Part shown: positions 8,521-18,020 of the stretch, piece after piece
Layout of the letters: each line of letters opens with the position of its first letter
How positions within the stretch are numbered: position 1 is the first letter of the stretch
Assembly: GCF_004000805.1 (NCBI RefSeq)
Contig: NZ_BILY01000011.1
Span: 62,001 to 126,000 of the forward strand
Origin: Paenibacillus glycanilyticus NBRC 16618
Lineage (GTDB): Bacteria > Bacillota > Bacilli > Paenibacillales > Paenibacillaceae
Direction: 5' to 3'
Length of the DNA: 64,000 nucleotides
Notes under the pieces: model-generated
Told to the model about the DNA's origin: nothing
Database searches by the model: none
The model's input: only the letters and a program-made list of their open reading frames with translations
Position numbers and translations under genes: made by a program

Positions 8521-10323
8521 TTAAGCTTGCTTGTTGCCTGCAGCAGCCGCTTCCGGCTTAGGCTTCAGAACAGTGCGGATATGGAGCTGCTCAAGCTGCG
8601 ACAGCTCGACCGGAGACGGTGCGTCGCAGAGCAGGTCGGTTGCGCTTGCCGTTTTCGGGAATGCGATGGTCTCGCGCAGGTTCGTGCGGCCTGTCAGCAG
8701 CATGACGAGACGGTCGAAACCGAATGCGATACCGCCGTGCGGAGGCGTACCGTAATCGAATGCGTCAAGCAGGAAGCCAAACTTCTCATGCGCTTCTTCC
8801 ATGTTGAAGCCAAGCGCGCCGAACATTTTCTCCTGAATATCGCGTTTGTAGATACGCATCGAGCCGCCGCCAACTTCGTAGCCGTTCAGAACGATATCGT
8901 AGGCTTGCGCGCGGATTTGTCCCGGATCCGTCTCGAACAGGTGCAGGTCTTCTTCCTTCGGACGCGTGAACGGGTGGTGAACCGCTACGAAACGTTTTGC
9001 TTCTTCGTCCCACTCGAGCATAGGGAAGTCAACAACCCATACGAACTTGAACTTGGAGTCGTCGATCAGACCCAGCTCACGGCCGACTTTCAGACGCAGG
9101 TTGCCCAGAACGTCGGCAACGACTTTCGCTTTGTCGGCGGAGAATGTCAGGAGGTCGCCCTCTTCAACGTTCAGACGCTCAGTCAAAGCTGCGATTTCTT
9201 CAGGCTTCAAGAATTTAACGATTGGACCTTTCCACTCGCCGTCTTTAATCGTGATCCATGCCAGGCCTTTACCGCCGTAACGGGCAGCGAACGGCTGCAG
9301 ATCGTCAAGCTCTTTGCGGCTCCAGTGGCCGCAGCCTTTTGCGTTGAACGCCTTCACGACGCCGCCGCTTGCCGCAACGCTTGCAAATACTTTAACGTCG
9401 CTGGTCGCAACGATATCGGTAATATCTTCGATTTCCATGCCGAAACGAAGGTCAGGCTTGTCGGAGCCGTATTTGTTCATTGCATCCGCGTAAGTAATGC
9501 GTTGGATCGGAAGCTCAACCTCTACGCAAATCGTTTCGCGGAACAGGCGCGCAATCAGCTGCTCCATCATGCCGAGCAATTGATCTTGCGTCAGGAACGA
9601 AGTCTCGATGTCGACTTGCGTGAATTCCGGTTGACGGTCAGCGCGAAGGTCTTCATCACGGAAGCAGCGAGCGATTTGGTAATAACGCTCAATACCGCCG
9701 ACCATCAGCAATTGCTTGAAGATTTGCGGCGATTGCGGCAACGCGAAGAATTCGCCTTCGTGAACGCGGCTTGGTACCAGGTAATCGCGAGCGCCTTCCG
9801 GCGTGCTTTTTGTCAGGATTGGCGTTTCAACGTCGATAAAGCCTTCACCGTCAAGGAAGTCGCGGAATACTTTTGCCGCTTTCGAACGCAGCAAGAGCGT
9901 TTTGTGCATTTCCGGACGGCGCAGGTCGAGGTAACGGTATTTCAGGCGAAGCGATTCGTCTACTTCAACGCCGTCTTCGATAGGGAATGGAGGCGTCTTC
10001 GCAGCATTGATCACTTCAATCTCCGTCACGCGGATCTCGATTTCGCCTGTTGCCAGGTTTTTGTTAACCGTCTCCGCATCGCGTTCCACAACCGTACCTT
10101 TAACAGCCAGTACGAATTCGTTACGCGCACGGTCGGCGATTGCCAAAGCTTCGCCGGAGAAATCAGGGTTAAATACGGTTTGCACAATACCTGTACGGTC
10201 GCGCAGGTCGATGAACAAGACACCGCCAAGGTCACGGCGGCGTTGTACCCAGCCGTTTAGTGTTACTTCTTCGCCAATGTTGGCTTTTGTTAAAGTGCCG
10301 CACTGATGAGTTTTCAGCATCAT
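8521..10323 (-). CDS. aspS: Aspartate--tRNA ligase
   Basis: Class II aminoacyl-tRNA synthetase of the bacterial AspRS type, 600 residues. In order: N-terminal OB-fold anticodon-binding domain ([20 protein letters not shown]), catalytic core with motif 2 ([19 protein letters not shown]), the bacterial GAD insertion, and motif 3 ([13 protein letters not shown]). The Ala/Lys-rich tail is not conserved. Two adjacent ATG codons follow AAGGGGAG; the first is used here. Only 24 bp separate it from hisS, so both are controlled by the T-box upstream of hisS. Whether it also charges tRNA-Asn cannot be decided from the sequence. Confidence 0.97.
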   Translation of the reverse strand: MMLKTHQCGTLTKANIGEEVTLNGWVQRRRDLGGVLFIDLRDRTGIVQTVFNPDFSGEALAIADRARNEFVLAVKGTVVERDAETVNKNLATGEIEIRVTEIEVINAAKTPPFPIEDGVEVDESLRLKYRYLDLRRPEMHKTLLLRSKAAKVFRDFLDGEGFIDVETPILTKSTPEGARDYLVPSRVHEGEFFALPQSPQIFKQLLMVGGIERYYQIARCFRDEDLRADRQPEFTQVDIETSFLTQDQLLGMMEQLIARLFRETICVEVELPIQRITYADAMNKYGSDKPDLRFGMEIEDITDIVATSDVKVFASVAASGGVVKAFNAKGCGHWSRKELDDLQPFAARYGGKGLAWITIKDGEWKGPIVKFLKPEEIAALTERLNVEEGDLLTFSADKAKVVADVLGNLRLKVGRELGLIDDSKFKFVWVVDFPMLEWDEEAKRFVAVHHPFTRPKEEDLHLFETDPGQIRAQAYDIVLNGYEVGGGSMRIYKRDIQEKMFGALGFNMEEAHEKFGFLLDAFDYGTPPHGGIAFGFDRLVMLLTGRTNLRETIAFPKTASATDLLCDAPSPVELSQLEQLHIRTVLKPKPEAAAAGNKQA

Positions 10324-10347
10324 AATGGATGTAACTCCCCTTTATAA

Positions 10348-11598
10348 TTAGTTGGATTTCAGTTCCGAAGCCAGACTTGCAAGCGCCACTACGCGCTGCT
10401 CGCCTGTTGCCATTTCCTTCAAGGCAATCTCGCCGCGCGTCAGTTCGTCATCGCCGAGAATAGCCGTATACCGGGCTTGCAGACGGTCTGCCGATTTCAT
10501 CTGCGCCTTCATTTTACGGCCCAGATAATCGCGTTCCGCGCGGATACCGGAGGTGCGCAGCTCGTAGACCAGTCTTGTTACTTCCCGTTCTGCCGCTTCG
10601 CCCAGCGCTACCACGTACACGTCAATCTGATGCGCGTTGTCCAGCTCGGCTTGTTGATGCTCAAGCAGCATAATCGTGCGTTCCAAGCCAAGGCCAAGTC
10701 CTACGCCTGGTTGATCCGGTCCGCCGATCTCGGCTACAAGTCCGTTATAACGGCCGCCGCCGCCAATCGTATCGATAGCGCCGATCCCTTCCGCCTTGTA
10801 TTCGAAAGCGGTGTGAGTATAATAATCGAGGCCGCGAACAAGTCTTGGATTGATCGAGAATGGAATGCCCATATCCGTCAGGTACGTTTTTACCTTGTCG
10901 AAGTGGGTATTGCATTCCTCGTCCAGGCTGTCGAGAATCGATGGCGCCTCTTCAAAGCGGGCCTGATCGGTCTTGCAGTCGAGTACGCGCAGCGGATTGC
11001 GCTCCATGCGGGACTGGCAGTCCTTGCAGAGCTGGTCGCGCATCGGCATAAGGAAAGCAAGCAGCTTCTCCCGGAAGGCTGCGCGAACCGCGGGCGTGCC
11101 AACCGAATTGATCTCCACGCGGACGCCCTTTAGTCCTACCTCCTTGTAGAAGGTATACCCCAGCGCGATAACCTCCGCGTCAATCGCCGGATCCACCGAT
11201 CCAAGCGCTTCGATCCCAAATTGGTGGAATTGGCGGTAACGGCCAGCCTGCTGGCGCTCGTAACGGAACATCGGTCCGATATAATACAGCTTCGAAACAT
11301 CCGGTTCTCCGAACAATTTGTTCTCGACGTACGAACGGACAACGCCCGCCGTTCCTTCCGGACGAAGCGTAATGCTGCGATCGCCTCGGTCCGTGAAGGT
11401 GTACATCTCCTTCTCCACGATATCCGTCGTTTCGCCTACGCCGCGTTGGAACAGCTCCGTAGCTTCGAAGATTGGTGTCCGAATCTCGCGGAAATTAAAA
11501 CGTCGGCAAATGTCGCGGGCTTTCTGCTCCGCATACTGCCAGCGCTCAACTACTCCAGGCAAAATATCCTGCGTGCCCGGTGACTTTTGAAAAGCCAT
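10348..11598 (-). CDS. hisS: Histidine--tRNA ligase
   Basis: Class II HisRS of 416 residues. It has motif 2 MFRYERQQAGRYRQFHQ, the histidine signature VRGLDYYTHTAFEY, GGGRYNGL, and a C-terminal anticodon-binding domain. The start is MAFQKSPGT at 11598, directly after AGGAGGG. An open frame continues about 40 codons upstream, but that part is two copies of a hairpin repeat and is not expected to be translated. It is the first gene of the hisS-aspS operon, with the T-box leader about 140 bp upstream. Confidence 0.97.
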   Translation of the reverse strand: MAFQKSPGTQDILPGVVERWQYAEQKARDICRRFNFREIRTPIFEATELFQRGVGETTDIVEKEMYTFTDRGDRSITLRPEGTAGVVRSYVENKLFGEPDVSKLYYIGPMFRYERQQAGRYRQFHQFGIEALGSVDPAIDAEVIALGYTFYKEVGLKGVRVEINSVGTPAVRAAFREKLLAFLMPMRDQLCKDCQSRMERNPLRVLDCKTDQARFEEAPSILDSLDEECNTHFDKVKTYLTDMGIPFSINPRLVRGLDYYTHTAFEYKAEGIGAIDTIGGGGRYNGLVAEIGGPDQPGVGLGLGLERTIMLLEHQQAELDNAHQIDVYVVALGEAAEREVTRLVYELRTSGIRAERDYLGRKMKAQMKSADRLQARYTAILGDDELTRGEIALKEMATGEQRVVALASLASELKSN

Positions 11599-11611
11599 TG
11601 CAAACCCTCCT

Positions 11612-11712
11612 AAAAAGAATTGTCGCGTCTTTTGCGGTAATTCTTGCTTCGTAAGCATAATCCAAAAGAATTGTCGCGTCTTTTGCGATGATTCTTGCCT
11701 CGTAAGCGTAAT
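11612..11712 (-). repeat. SD-linked hairpin repeat, two tandem copies (before hisS)
   Basis: Two ~51-bp direct repeats. Copy 2 has arms 11615-11626 and 11634-11645; copy 3 has arms 11666-11677 and 11685-11696. Each forms a 12-bp stem preceded on the minus strand by a mini-hairpin GCTTACGAAGC or close variant. The hisS-proximal copy ends ATTCTTTTT and runs straight into the AGGAGGG of hisS. Confidence 0.8.
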
Positions 11713-11736
11713 CTTCATAACAACTCATAATCACGC

Positions 11737-12030
11737 AAAAAACTCCCGCCCCTAACGACATGCCGTTAAAGGCTAATCGTTAGGGACGAGAGTTGAACTC
11801 CCGTGGTGCCACCCATATTCCGGACAATGCAGTCCGCTCATTAACGGTTAACGCCCGTTACACGCAGATTGGCTAATGGCAATGATCCTGCGGATCATTC
11901 GTTCACCGTCTGTTCTCCGGAAGGTCGCTTCATCCTGTCACCATAAAGACGCTTGCAGCCTTGGCGCCTCTCTCTGGGTACGTGCACGGGATTACTTTGT
12001 TCCATCAACGAATCAAAATTTATATACTGA
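11737..12030 (-). promoter_or_regulatory. T-box leader of hisS-aspS
   Basis: On the minus strand the order is Stem I with AGTA and CAGAGAG elements (about 12000-11900), the T-box sequence TGGGTGGCACCACG (11815-11802), and a 17-bp terminator stem (11793-11777 with 11758-11742) followed by TTTTTT. Uncharged tRNA would pair with the specifier and with the TGGC bulge to allow antitermination. The specifier is best read as GAC (11926-11924), placed before CTTCCGGAG, which means Asp. TGGC predicts discriminator base G, fitting tRNA-Asp (G73) rather than bacterial tRNA-His (C73). Confidence 0.92.
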
Positions 12031-12036
12031 GTCCTA

Positions 12037-12065
12037 ATTCTAACCGTGTCGACAAAATAAGTCAA
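12037..12065 (-). promoter_or_regulatory. Sigma-A promoter of hisS-aspS
   Basis: TTGACT (12065-12060), a 17-bp spacer and TAGAAT (12042-12037) on the minus strand, placed so that transcription starts just before T-box Stem I. Confidence 0.85.
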
Positions 12066-12102
12066 TAGTCAATCACATTTCATCAGTATGCCTCTTTGCG
12101 GA

Positions 12103-12133
12103 CAAAAAAAAACCTGCAGCCATCGTTGCAGGT
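12103..12133 (-). terminator. Second hairpin terminator upstream of the hisS promoter
   Basis: CCTGCAACGATGGCTGCAGG followed by nine T on the minus strand. A TATAAT (12170-12175) with a poor -35 lies just upstream, so this could end a transcript of about 60 nt. It could equally be a backup terminator for the small gene at 12309-12476. Nothing else is seen in 12134-12263. Confidence 0.7.
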
Positions 12134-12263
12134 CCAGAAATTATATTTTTAAAAAGGGGGTCGAGATTTATTATAGGATAGCGATGTTAAAAAACCGTTA
12201 TAAACTCATTACAGTAATGTTACAAAATAGTAAGCGGTTCATTTACGAACATTCGCTTTTGAA

Positions 12264-12291
12264 GAAAAAAAGCTGCCCGGCAAGAGCAGCC
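12264..12291 (-). terminator. Terminator of the 55-residue small gene
   Basis: Stem GCTGCTC/GGGCAGC (12284-12290 with 12272-12278), loop TTGCC, then a run of T on the minus strand, about 18 bp after the stop codon at 12309. Confidence 0.8.
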
Positions 12292-12308
12292 TTTCCCTTA
12301 AGTTCCAC

Positions 12309-12476
12309 TTACATGCGTCCGCCGGGCTCACGCCGGTTCGAAGGGAATGCGAAAAATTCCTCCGCCGTCTCCACCTGCTCCTCCAGCCTCGACATCACGA
12401 TCGCTTCGCGGCGATCCGTATGAAGAAGTCTGCGGGAGGCCCGCTCCACGCCTTGTTCCTTGCGGGATTGATGCAT
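12309..12476 (-). CDS. Small hypothetical protein, 55 residues
   Basis: ATG at 12476 follows AGAAGGAG at good spacing, and the frame ends at TAA followed by a clear terminator, so it looks like a real gene. The product begins MHQSRKEQGVERASRRLL, is rich in Arg and Glu and probably helical, and ends PGGRM. It has no cysteines and no membrane segment. I do not recognise the family. It lies 91 bp downstream of dtd on the same strand and may be the last gene of the relA-dtd transcript. Confidence 0.65.
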   Translation of the reverse strand: MHQSRKEQGVERASRRLLHTDRREAIVMSRLEEQVETAEEFFAFPSNRREPGGRM

Positions 12477-12567
12477 AAGTTAAGCTCCTTCTGCCAACAG
12501 ATACTTGAGGCCGATTAAGCCATGCCTGTCTCTATTGTTGCCAGCCGGAGCCTATCTTACCCGCTAT

Positions 12568-13011
12568 TTACTGCTTGCTGTCGATAATTAATGTCACGGG
12601 TCCCGAGTTCACGAGAGCGACATCCATCATCGCGCCGAAACGGCCCGTCTCAACGATCAGGCCTGCCGCGCGAAGCTGCTCGTTGAACCGATTGTACAGC
12701 GGTTCCGCCAGCTCCGGACGCGCGGCAGCCATAAAGTTCGGACGCCGCCCTTTCCTGCTATCCCCGTACAACGTGAACTGCGAAATCGATAAAATCTGTC
12801 CGCCGACGTCAACGACGGAGAAGTTCATTTTCTCATTCTCGTCCTCGAAGATCCGCAGACCCGCTACCTTATCCGCCATCCAGCGGATATCCTCTTCCGT
12901 GTCTTCATGCGTGATTCCGACGAGTAGCACGAGACCGTTATCGATTGCCCCAACGACTTCCCCGTCGATGGTTACGCTTGCCTGCTTGCTGCGTTGCACA
13001 ACTACCTTCAC
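12568..13011 (-). CDS. dtd: D-aminoacyl-tRNA deacylase
   Basis: DTD, 147 residues, the standard length. It hydrolyses D-amino acids (and glycine from tRNA-Ala) off mischarged tRNA. Both signature motifs are present: SQFTLYGD (about residues 77-84) and NSGPVT near the C-terminus, which together form the cross-subunit active site with the Gly-cisPro element. Its start lies 18 bp after the relA stop, so it is co-transcribed with relA, as in B. subtilis. Confidence 0.96.
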   Translation of the reverse strand: MKVVVQRSKQASVTIDGEVVGAIDNGLVLLVGITHEDTEEDIRWMADKVAGLRIFEDENEKMNFSVVDVGGQILSISQFTLYGDSRKGRRPNFMAAARPELAEPLYNRFNEQLRAAGLIVETGRFGAMMDVALVNSGPVTLIIDSKQ

Positions 13012-13028
13012 TGCGGGTAAACCTCCAA

Positions 13029-15212
13029 CTAGCTGTTCATAATGCGCTGAACGGAGTAAACATCCTGAACGCGTTTGATTTTCTCTACTACCGAGGACAA
13101 ATGATCAATATTACGGATAAGCACGGTCATATGAATCATCGCCATTTTGTTCTTCACCGAACGGCCCGTAACGGCCGAAATATTCGTCTTACTCTCGGAC
13201 ACGGCCTGCAGAACTTCGTTGAGAAGTCCCGAACGGTCATGACCGGTTATTTCAATATCTACGCTATAGTTGGATTCAATCGAATCCTCCCACTCCACCT
13301 CAATGACGCGGTCCGCCTCTTCACCCTCCGAATTGAACGGAATGTTCTGGCAGTCCATCCGGTGGACCGACACGCCTCTGCCCCGGGTAATATAACCGAT
13401 AATCGTATCGCCCGGAACCGGGTTGCAGCATCGCGCAAAGCGGACCAGCAAGTTGTCGATTCCTTTTACCGTTACGCCGTTGGTCGGACGGTTCTTGCGG
13501 TGGCCCGGAGATTTCATCTCCTTCGGCTCGGAGGTCAGCTCGATCAGATTGGACTTTTCCGCTTCCTTGCGAAGCTTCTCCGTCAGACGCGTACAAATCT
13601 GAGCAGCCGTAATGCCGCCAAACCCGATAGCCGACATCATATCTTCGATATCGTTGAAATTAAACTTGTTCGCCACTTCCTGCAGCTTGTCGTCGCTCAT
13701 CCAGGCAGACGGCTCAACGCCCAGGCGCTTCAGCTCTCGCTCGAGCAGATCGCGGCCTTTGGCCACGTTCTCTTCCCGCTTCTCGCGCTTGAACCATTGG
13801 CGGATCTTGCTGCGCGCGTGGGAAGATTGCGCGATCTTCACCCAGTCCTGGCTAGGACCGTAGGAATGCTTCGACGTTAAAATCTCGATAATGTCGCCGG
13901 TCTTCAGCTTATGGTCAAGCGGTACAATCCGTCCGTTGACCTTCGCGCCGATCGTCCGGTTGCCGACCTCCGTATGGATCCGGTAGGCAAAGTCCAGCGG
14001 TACCGAGCCGGCAGGCAGCTCAATGACTTCGCCGCTTGGTGTAAACACAAATACAAGATCGGCGAAAAAGTCCATCTTGAGCGATTCCATAAATTCCGAG
14101 GCGTCGCGCGCTTCGTTCTGAAGCTCCATAATTTCGCGGAGCCAGGACATTTTGTCCTCGAAATTGTTGTTTGGAACAATAGTCCCTTCCTTGTAAGCCC
14201 AATGGGCTGCGATACCGTATTCGGAGGTGCGGTGCATATCCCAAGTACGGATCTGCACTTCCGTCGGCTCCCCGTTTGGTCCGATTACCGTCGTATGCAA
14301 GGACTGGTACATGTTAGCCTTCGGCATCGCGATATAGTCCTTGAACCGACCCGGCATCGGCTTCCACAACGTATGAATAATGCCAAGCGTGGCATAACAG
14401 TCTTTGATATTGTCTACGATAATCCGGATGGCCATCAAATCGTAAATCTCGTTAAACTGTTTGTTTTTGACGGTCATTTTCTTGTAGATGCTGTATATAT
14501 GCTTCGGACGGCCCGAAATATCCCCATCGATGCCCATCTCTTCGAGCTTCTCTTTAATCCGGCCGATTACATCTGAAATAAACAGCTCGCGCTCCGCCCG
14601 CTTCTTCTTCATCAGATTCGCGATCCGGTAGTATTGCTGCGGATTCAAATACCGCAGAGCGATATCTTCCATTTCCCATTTAATCGCGGAAATACCGAGC
14701 CGGTGAGCAATCGGGCAAAAGATTTCCAGAGTCTCGTAGGCGATGCGCCGCTGCGCTTCCTCGGACTGGAACTTCAGCGTGCGCATATTATGAAGGCGGT
14801 CCGCCAGCTTGATCAGAATAACCCGGATATCCTGCGCCATCGCCAGGAACATCTTCCGGTAATTCTCATTTTGCTGCTCTTCCTTCGAACGGAACTTGAT
14901 CTTCTCGAGCTTCGTAAGTCCGTCGACCAGCATTGCGCAGGTTTCGCCAAAATTCGCGCGGATGACCTCAAGGTCAACTGTCGTATCTTCTACCACATCA
15001 TGCAGCAGCGCTGCGATAATCGACAGTACGTCCATTTGCATATCCACGATAATTTCCGCAACGGCAACAGGGTGAAGAATGTAAGGCTCCCCTGACTTGC
15101 GCACTTGTCCGTGATGGGCTTGGTCCGCAAATTCATAGGCTTCCCTGATGCGTACAAGATCCTGTTCTTTTATATAGGCCGACGCCTTTTCGATTAACTG
15201 CTCTATGCCCAT
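13029..15212 (-). CDS. relA: Bifunctional (p)ppGpp synthetase/hydrolase, long RSH
   Basis: Stringent-response enzyme, 727 residues from the preferred start [11 protein letters not shown] (15212), which follows GGAAAGGA; a longer open frame to 15305 lacks a ribosome-binding site. In order: HD hydrolase domain (HGQ..., LLHDVVEDT, about 30-180), synthetase domain ([23 protein letters not shown], about 210-360), TGS (about 395-455), helical/zinc-finger region with CC, and a C-terminal ACT domain. The hydrolase HD residues are intact, so both making and breaking (p)ppGpp is expected. The gene is named relA in B. subtilis (also called rel). Confidence 0.95.
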   Translation of the reverse strand: MGIEQLIEKASAYIKEQDLVRIREAYEFADQAHHGQVRKSGEPYILHPVAVAEIIVDMQMDVLSIIAALLHDVVEDTTVDLEVIRANFGETCAMLVDGLTKLEKIKFRSKEEQQNENYRKMFLAMAQDIRVILIKLADRLHNMRTLKFQSEEAQRRIAYETLEIFCPIAHRLGISAIKWEMEDIALRYLNPQQYYRIANLMKKKRAERELFISDVIGRIKEKLEEMGIDGDISGRPKHIYSIYKKMTVKNKQFNEIYDLMAIRIIVDNIKDCYATLGIIHTLWKPMPGRFKDYIAMPKANMYQSLHTTVIGPNGEPTEVQIRTWDMHRTSEYGIAAHWAYKEGTIVPNNNFEDKMSWLREIMELQNEARDASEFMESLKMDFFADLVFVFTPSGEVIELPAGSVPLDFAYRIHTEVGNRTIGAKVNGRIVPLDHKLKTGDIIEILTSKHSYGPSQDWVKIAQSSHARSKIRQWFKREKREENVAKGRDLLERELKRLGVEPSAWMSDDKLQEVANKFNFNDIEDMMSAIGFGGITAAQICTRLTEKLRKEAEKSNLIELTSEPKEMKSPGHRKNRPTNGVTVKGIDNLLVRFARCCNPVPGDTIIGYITRGRGVSVHRMDCQNIPFNSEGEEADRVIEVEWEDSIESNYSVDIEITGHDRSGLLNEVLQAVSESKTNISAVTGRSVKNKMAMIHMTVLIRNIDHLSSVVEKIKRVQDVYSVQRIMNS

Positions 15213-15331
15213 GAATTGTCCTTTCCGAACGCTTGACTCCGATTCGCGCATTTTCCGAGTTTTCTTAATATTATGCTGGAAGTAGGCATCCGCGTCAACC
15301 TGCATCCCTCACCAAATTTCGCGCGGGGAAG

Positions 15332-17098
15332 CTAAACGGAATCGGCCGGAATGCGAATATGAACACGCGTGCCTTCACCTTCCGCACTCTCAATCGCCAC
15401 GCCAAATTCTTTGCCGTAATAAAGCTGTATCCTCTCATGTACATTACGGATTCCGTAGCCTACGCGTTCCGCTCCTTCTCCGCTAAATATATGGAAAATC
15501 GTCTCCTGGGGCATGCCATTGCCGTTGTCCGCAATAATCAAATGGACAACCTCCCCCTCCAGATAGCCGCTCACGTGCATATCAATCTGGTCTCCGCGCC
15601 AAGCATGCTCGAGCACATTCTCAACAAAAGGCTGAACGATCAGCTTGACAGTCGTGAGTTCGACAATTTCCGGGGAAATATTATAGTTGATTCGGACCCT
15701 GTCGCCGTATTTAATCTGCTGGATGTCCATGTAAGCCCGAACCTGCTCGATTTCCTTGCCGATTGGTATAATGGTCTGACCTTCATTCAAGGACAACCGG
15801 TAAAACTTGGCCAGATTCATGACCATCTGATGCTGCTTTTCGACCTGCCCGAATTTGGCCAGCCGGCTGATCGAGGAAAGCGTATTATATAAAAAATGCG
15901 GATTGATCTGCGCTTGAAGCGTCTCCAGCTCCGCCTCTTTCTTTTTCAAATTTGTCGTATAGACCTCTTCAATCAGGTTTTGCGTTCGTTTGCCCAGCTC
16001 ATTAAGCGAAGACGCAATCGTCGTAAATTCATCGTTGCCGCTGTAATGAATCCGCCGCTGAAAGTCTCCTTGACGGAAGGATTGGAGTACGGACATCACC
16101 TTTAACACCCGCCGTGAAAACGTTCTCGAGACAAACGTCGCGACCAGCAAAATCAGTACGCAGCTCGCGCTGCAAATAATTAGCGTCAACAGCTTGACCT
16201 TTTGCGTATCCTTCTCTAACACCGAGGATGGAACCATTGCCGTGAGACTCCAATTCAGACCGGGAAGCGGCTGCCGGATAACGAGATAATTTTTGCCTCT
16301 CCCCTCATCCCACAATTGCTCCGTCGACTGCTCGGTTGCTCCCGATGCATACAAAATATTCCGGTTGCCATCGGTAATAAACAAGGTGCTGCCTGCGCCA
16401 ATCTTGCGGGAATCCACGCTCTGGAACAAATCGGACAAATAGACGCTGATTCGCATAAAGCCGATCTCTTTCGGCTTGGCCGACTCCAGATCAACTAACC
16501 TCCGGAGAAGCGATATCCGGTTATAACGATCGTCATCCTCAATCTGTTTCCACTGTTTCGTCTCTCCGTATTGCTCGGCGGGGAATGATTCATACCAGGG
16601 CTTTTGCGTAATCCGATTCAAATGAAGCAGGTCAAAGAACTTGCCCTTCAAGGCAAGAGGATCGATATTTTTGCTGTCGTAGTAAACTTCCGGCAATGTC
16701 TCATTGCGCAAATAAACGGTCAGCCACATGCTGCGGTTCGTCGATTCGATGGTCTGCCGGAACTTCGGAAGCAGTAGCTTGGTGGTTGCTTCATAGCTGA
16801 CCCAGCCTTCCTCGTAGTGCAGCAGCTGCTTCGACAAGGTTGTATCATAATAGAGAAGATCGGATAAGCGGACCGTATCCTCCAATTTATAGACGACGTT
16901 ATCTTCGATTTGCTTCAACGTTCCTTTAATGGTGTTCGTCGTATTCGAACGGATCGAATCCGTCATGATGTCGCTGGCGAAATAGCCAAGCAGAAAGATT
17001 GGTATAATGATCAGCATCATATAAGAGATCAGCAGCTTGATGCCAAACGGAATAAACTTGCGGGGATGATTAGTGCCTGTAAGCGGCGATTGCGTCAT
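15332..17098 (-). CDS. Sensor histidine kinase, YesM type
   Basis: Membrane histidine kinase of 588 residues. One TM helix lies at about 19-41, then an extracellular sensor domain of ~270 residues, a second TM near 310-330, HAMP, a His_kinase region with INPHFLYNTLSSI (the His is the phosphoacceptor), and a HATPase domain with DNGNGM and GYGIRNVHERI. This matches YesM/LytS-type kinases that pair with AraC-type regulators and watch sugar uptake. One base separates it from the regulator gene upstream, so the two are certainly coupled. The signal is probably linked to the adjacent LplBC/solute-binding transporter (inference). Confidence 0.92.
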   Translation of the reverse strand: MTQSPLTGTNHPRKFIPFGIKLLISYMMLIIIPIFLLGYFASDIMTDSIRSNTTNTIKGTLKQIEDNVVYKLEDTVRLSDLLYYDTTLSKQLLHYEEGWVSYEATTKLLLPKFRQTIESTNRSMWLTVYLRNETLPEVYYDSKNIDPLALKGKFFDLLHLNRITQKPWYESFPAEQYGETKQWKQIEDDDRYNRISLLRRLVDLESAKPKEIGFMRISVYLSDLFQSVDSRKIGAGSTLFITDGNRNILYASGATEQSTEQLWDEGRGKNYLVIRQPLPGLNWSLTAMVPSSVLEKDTQKVKLLTLIICSASCVLILLVATFVSRTFSRRVLKVMSVLQSFRQGDFQRRIHYSGNDEFTTIASSLNELGKRTQNLIEEVYTTNLKKKEAELETLQAQINPHFLYNTLSSISRLAKFGQVEKQHQMVMNLAKFYRLSLNEGQTIIPIGKEIEQVRAYMDIQQIKYGDRVRINYNISPEIVELTTVKLIVQPFVENVLEHAWRGDQIDMHVSGYLEGEVVHLIIADNGNGMPQETIFHIFSGEGAERVGYGIRNVHERIQLYYGKEFGVAIESAEGEGTRVHIRIPADSV

Positions 17099-17099
17099 A

Positions 17100-17903
17100 T
17101 TAACGGTGTCTCCTGAATTCGATTGGCGTCATGCCGAAGGTTTCTTTAAACTGCCGGCTGAAATAAGGCATGTAGCGGTAACCCACCTGGTCAGCGACCT
17201 CATATATTTTTACCTTCGGATCCTTCAGCAGTTCTCCCGCCCTCTCCATCCGCATCGTGATGACATATTCGCTGAAGCCTACCCCCATCTCTTCCTTGAA
17301 CATCAGACCCAAATAATTAGGGGAAAAAGCGAACCGGTCAGCCACTTCCTTGAGCGTAAGGGAACGATTCAGATGCTCCTTCATATAGGCGGTTACTTCC
17401 AAAATAAGCTTCGTATGCTTGCCCGGTTCAACGGTATCGGTCTGAGGCAGAGGCTGATATCGGGGAGCCGTACGTTTGGCAGCCTCCCGCCATTGCCTTT
17501 CTTCTTCCTGCTTTCTCGATACTTCATCCAGCTCCTTGGTCACGTGAACCAGCGCGTCAACAAGCTCGGAATCGTCCATCGGCTTCAGCACGTAGCTGTA
17601 TGCCCGAAGGGACAAGGCTTGCTTAACGTAATGGAAATCCTGATACCCGCTGACGAAAATCACTCTAAGCCCCGAGCAGCTTTCGGTCTCCTGCGCCTTG
17701 CGCGCAAGCTCCAGTCCGGACATGCTGGGCATATGCACATCCGTAACGAGAATATCGATCTCCCCGTCCTTCAATACCTCGTAAGCGTCAAAGCCGTTGT
17801 TGACGGCTGCCACAACCTCAAGCCCAAGCTCGGTCCAGGGAATAAATAAACGCATGCCTTCCAGGTCAAGCACTTCGTCATCCGCAATCAACACTTTATA
17901 CAT
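17100..17903 (-). CDS. Response regulator with AraC-type DNA-binding domain, YesN type
   Basis: A 267-residue regulator. The receiver domain (1-120) has the acidic pocket ADDE and phosphoacceptor Asp55 in LVTDVHMP. The C-terminal ~100 residues form two HTH motifs of the AraC family (SLTLKEVADRFAFSPNYLG; VADQVGYRYMPYFSRQFKE). It is phosphorylated by the kinase encoded 1 bp downstream and most likely activates the transporter genes upstream (inference). The start ATG is preceded by GGGGGAAG. A short palindrome, CCCTATGCATAGGG, lies in the 117-bp gap between the solute-binding gene and this gene. Confidence 0.93.
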   Translation of the reverse strand: MYKVLIADDEVLDLEGMRLFIPWTELGLEVVAAVNNGFDAYEVLKDGEIDILVTDVHMPSMSGLELARKAQETESCSGLRVIFVSGYQDFHYVKQALSLRAYSYVLKPMDDSELVDALVHVTKELDEVSRKQEEERQWREAAKRTAPRYQPLPQTDTVEPGKHTKLILEVTAYMKEHLNRSLTLKEVADRFAFSPNYLGLMFKEEMGVGFSEYVITMRMERAGELLKDPKVKIYEVADQVGYRYMPYFSRQFKETFGMTPIEFRRHR

Positions 17904-18020
17904 GAGGCATCTTCCCCCGTTCCTGCAGAGTGGTTAAGCCGTGAAACGGCAGAACCGCCCCTATGCATAGGGACGGCGCCGACCGCTTGACCAAATTATA
18001 CTCCAGCATTAGCCTGGATG

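Noticed and set aside
7573-10260. 895-codon open frame on the plus strand
   Set aside because: It is antisense to tcdA and aspS, has no plausible ribosome-binding site or domain, and mirrors their codon pattern.
11599-11718. 40-residue N-terminal extension of HisRS
   Set aside because: The extra codons are two copies of a non-coding hairpin repeat also found before other genes, and AGGAGGG sits right before the internal Met.
15213-15305. 31-residue N-terminal extension of RelA
   Set aside because: No ribosome-binding site at the distal start, whereas [11 protein letters not shown] has one and matches the usual family start.
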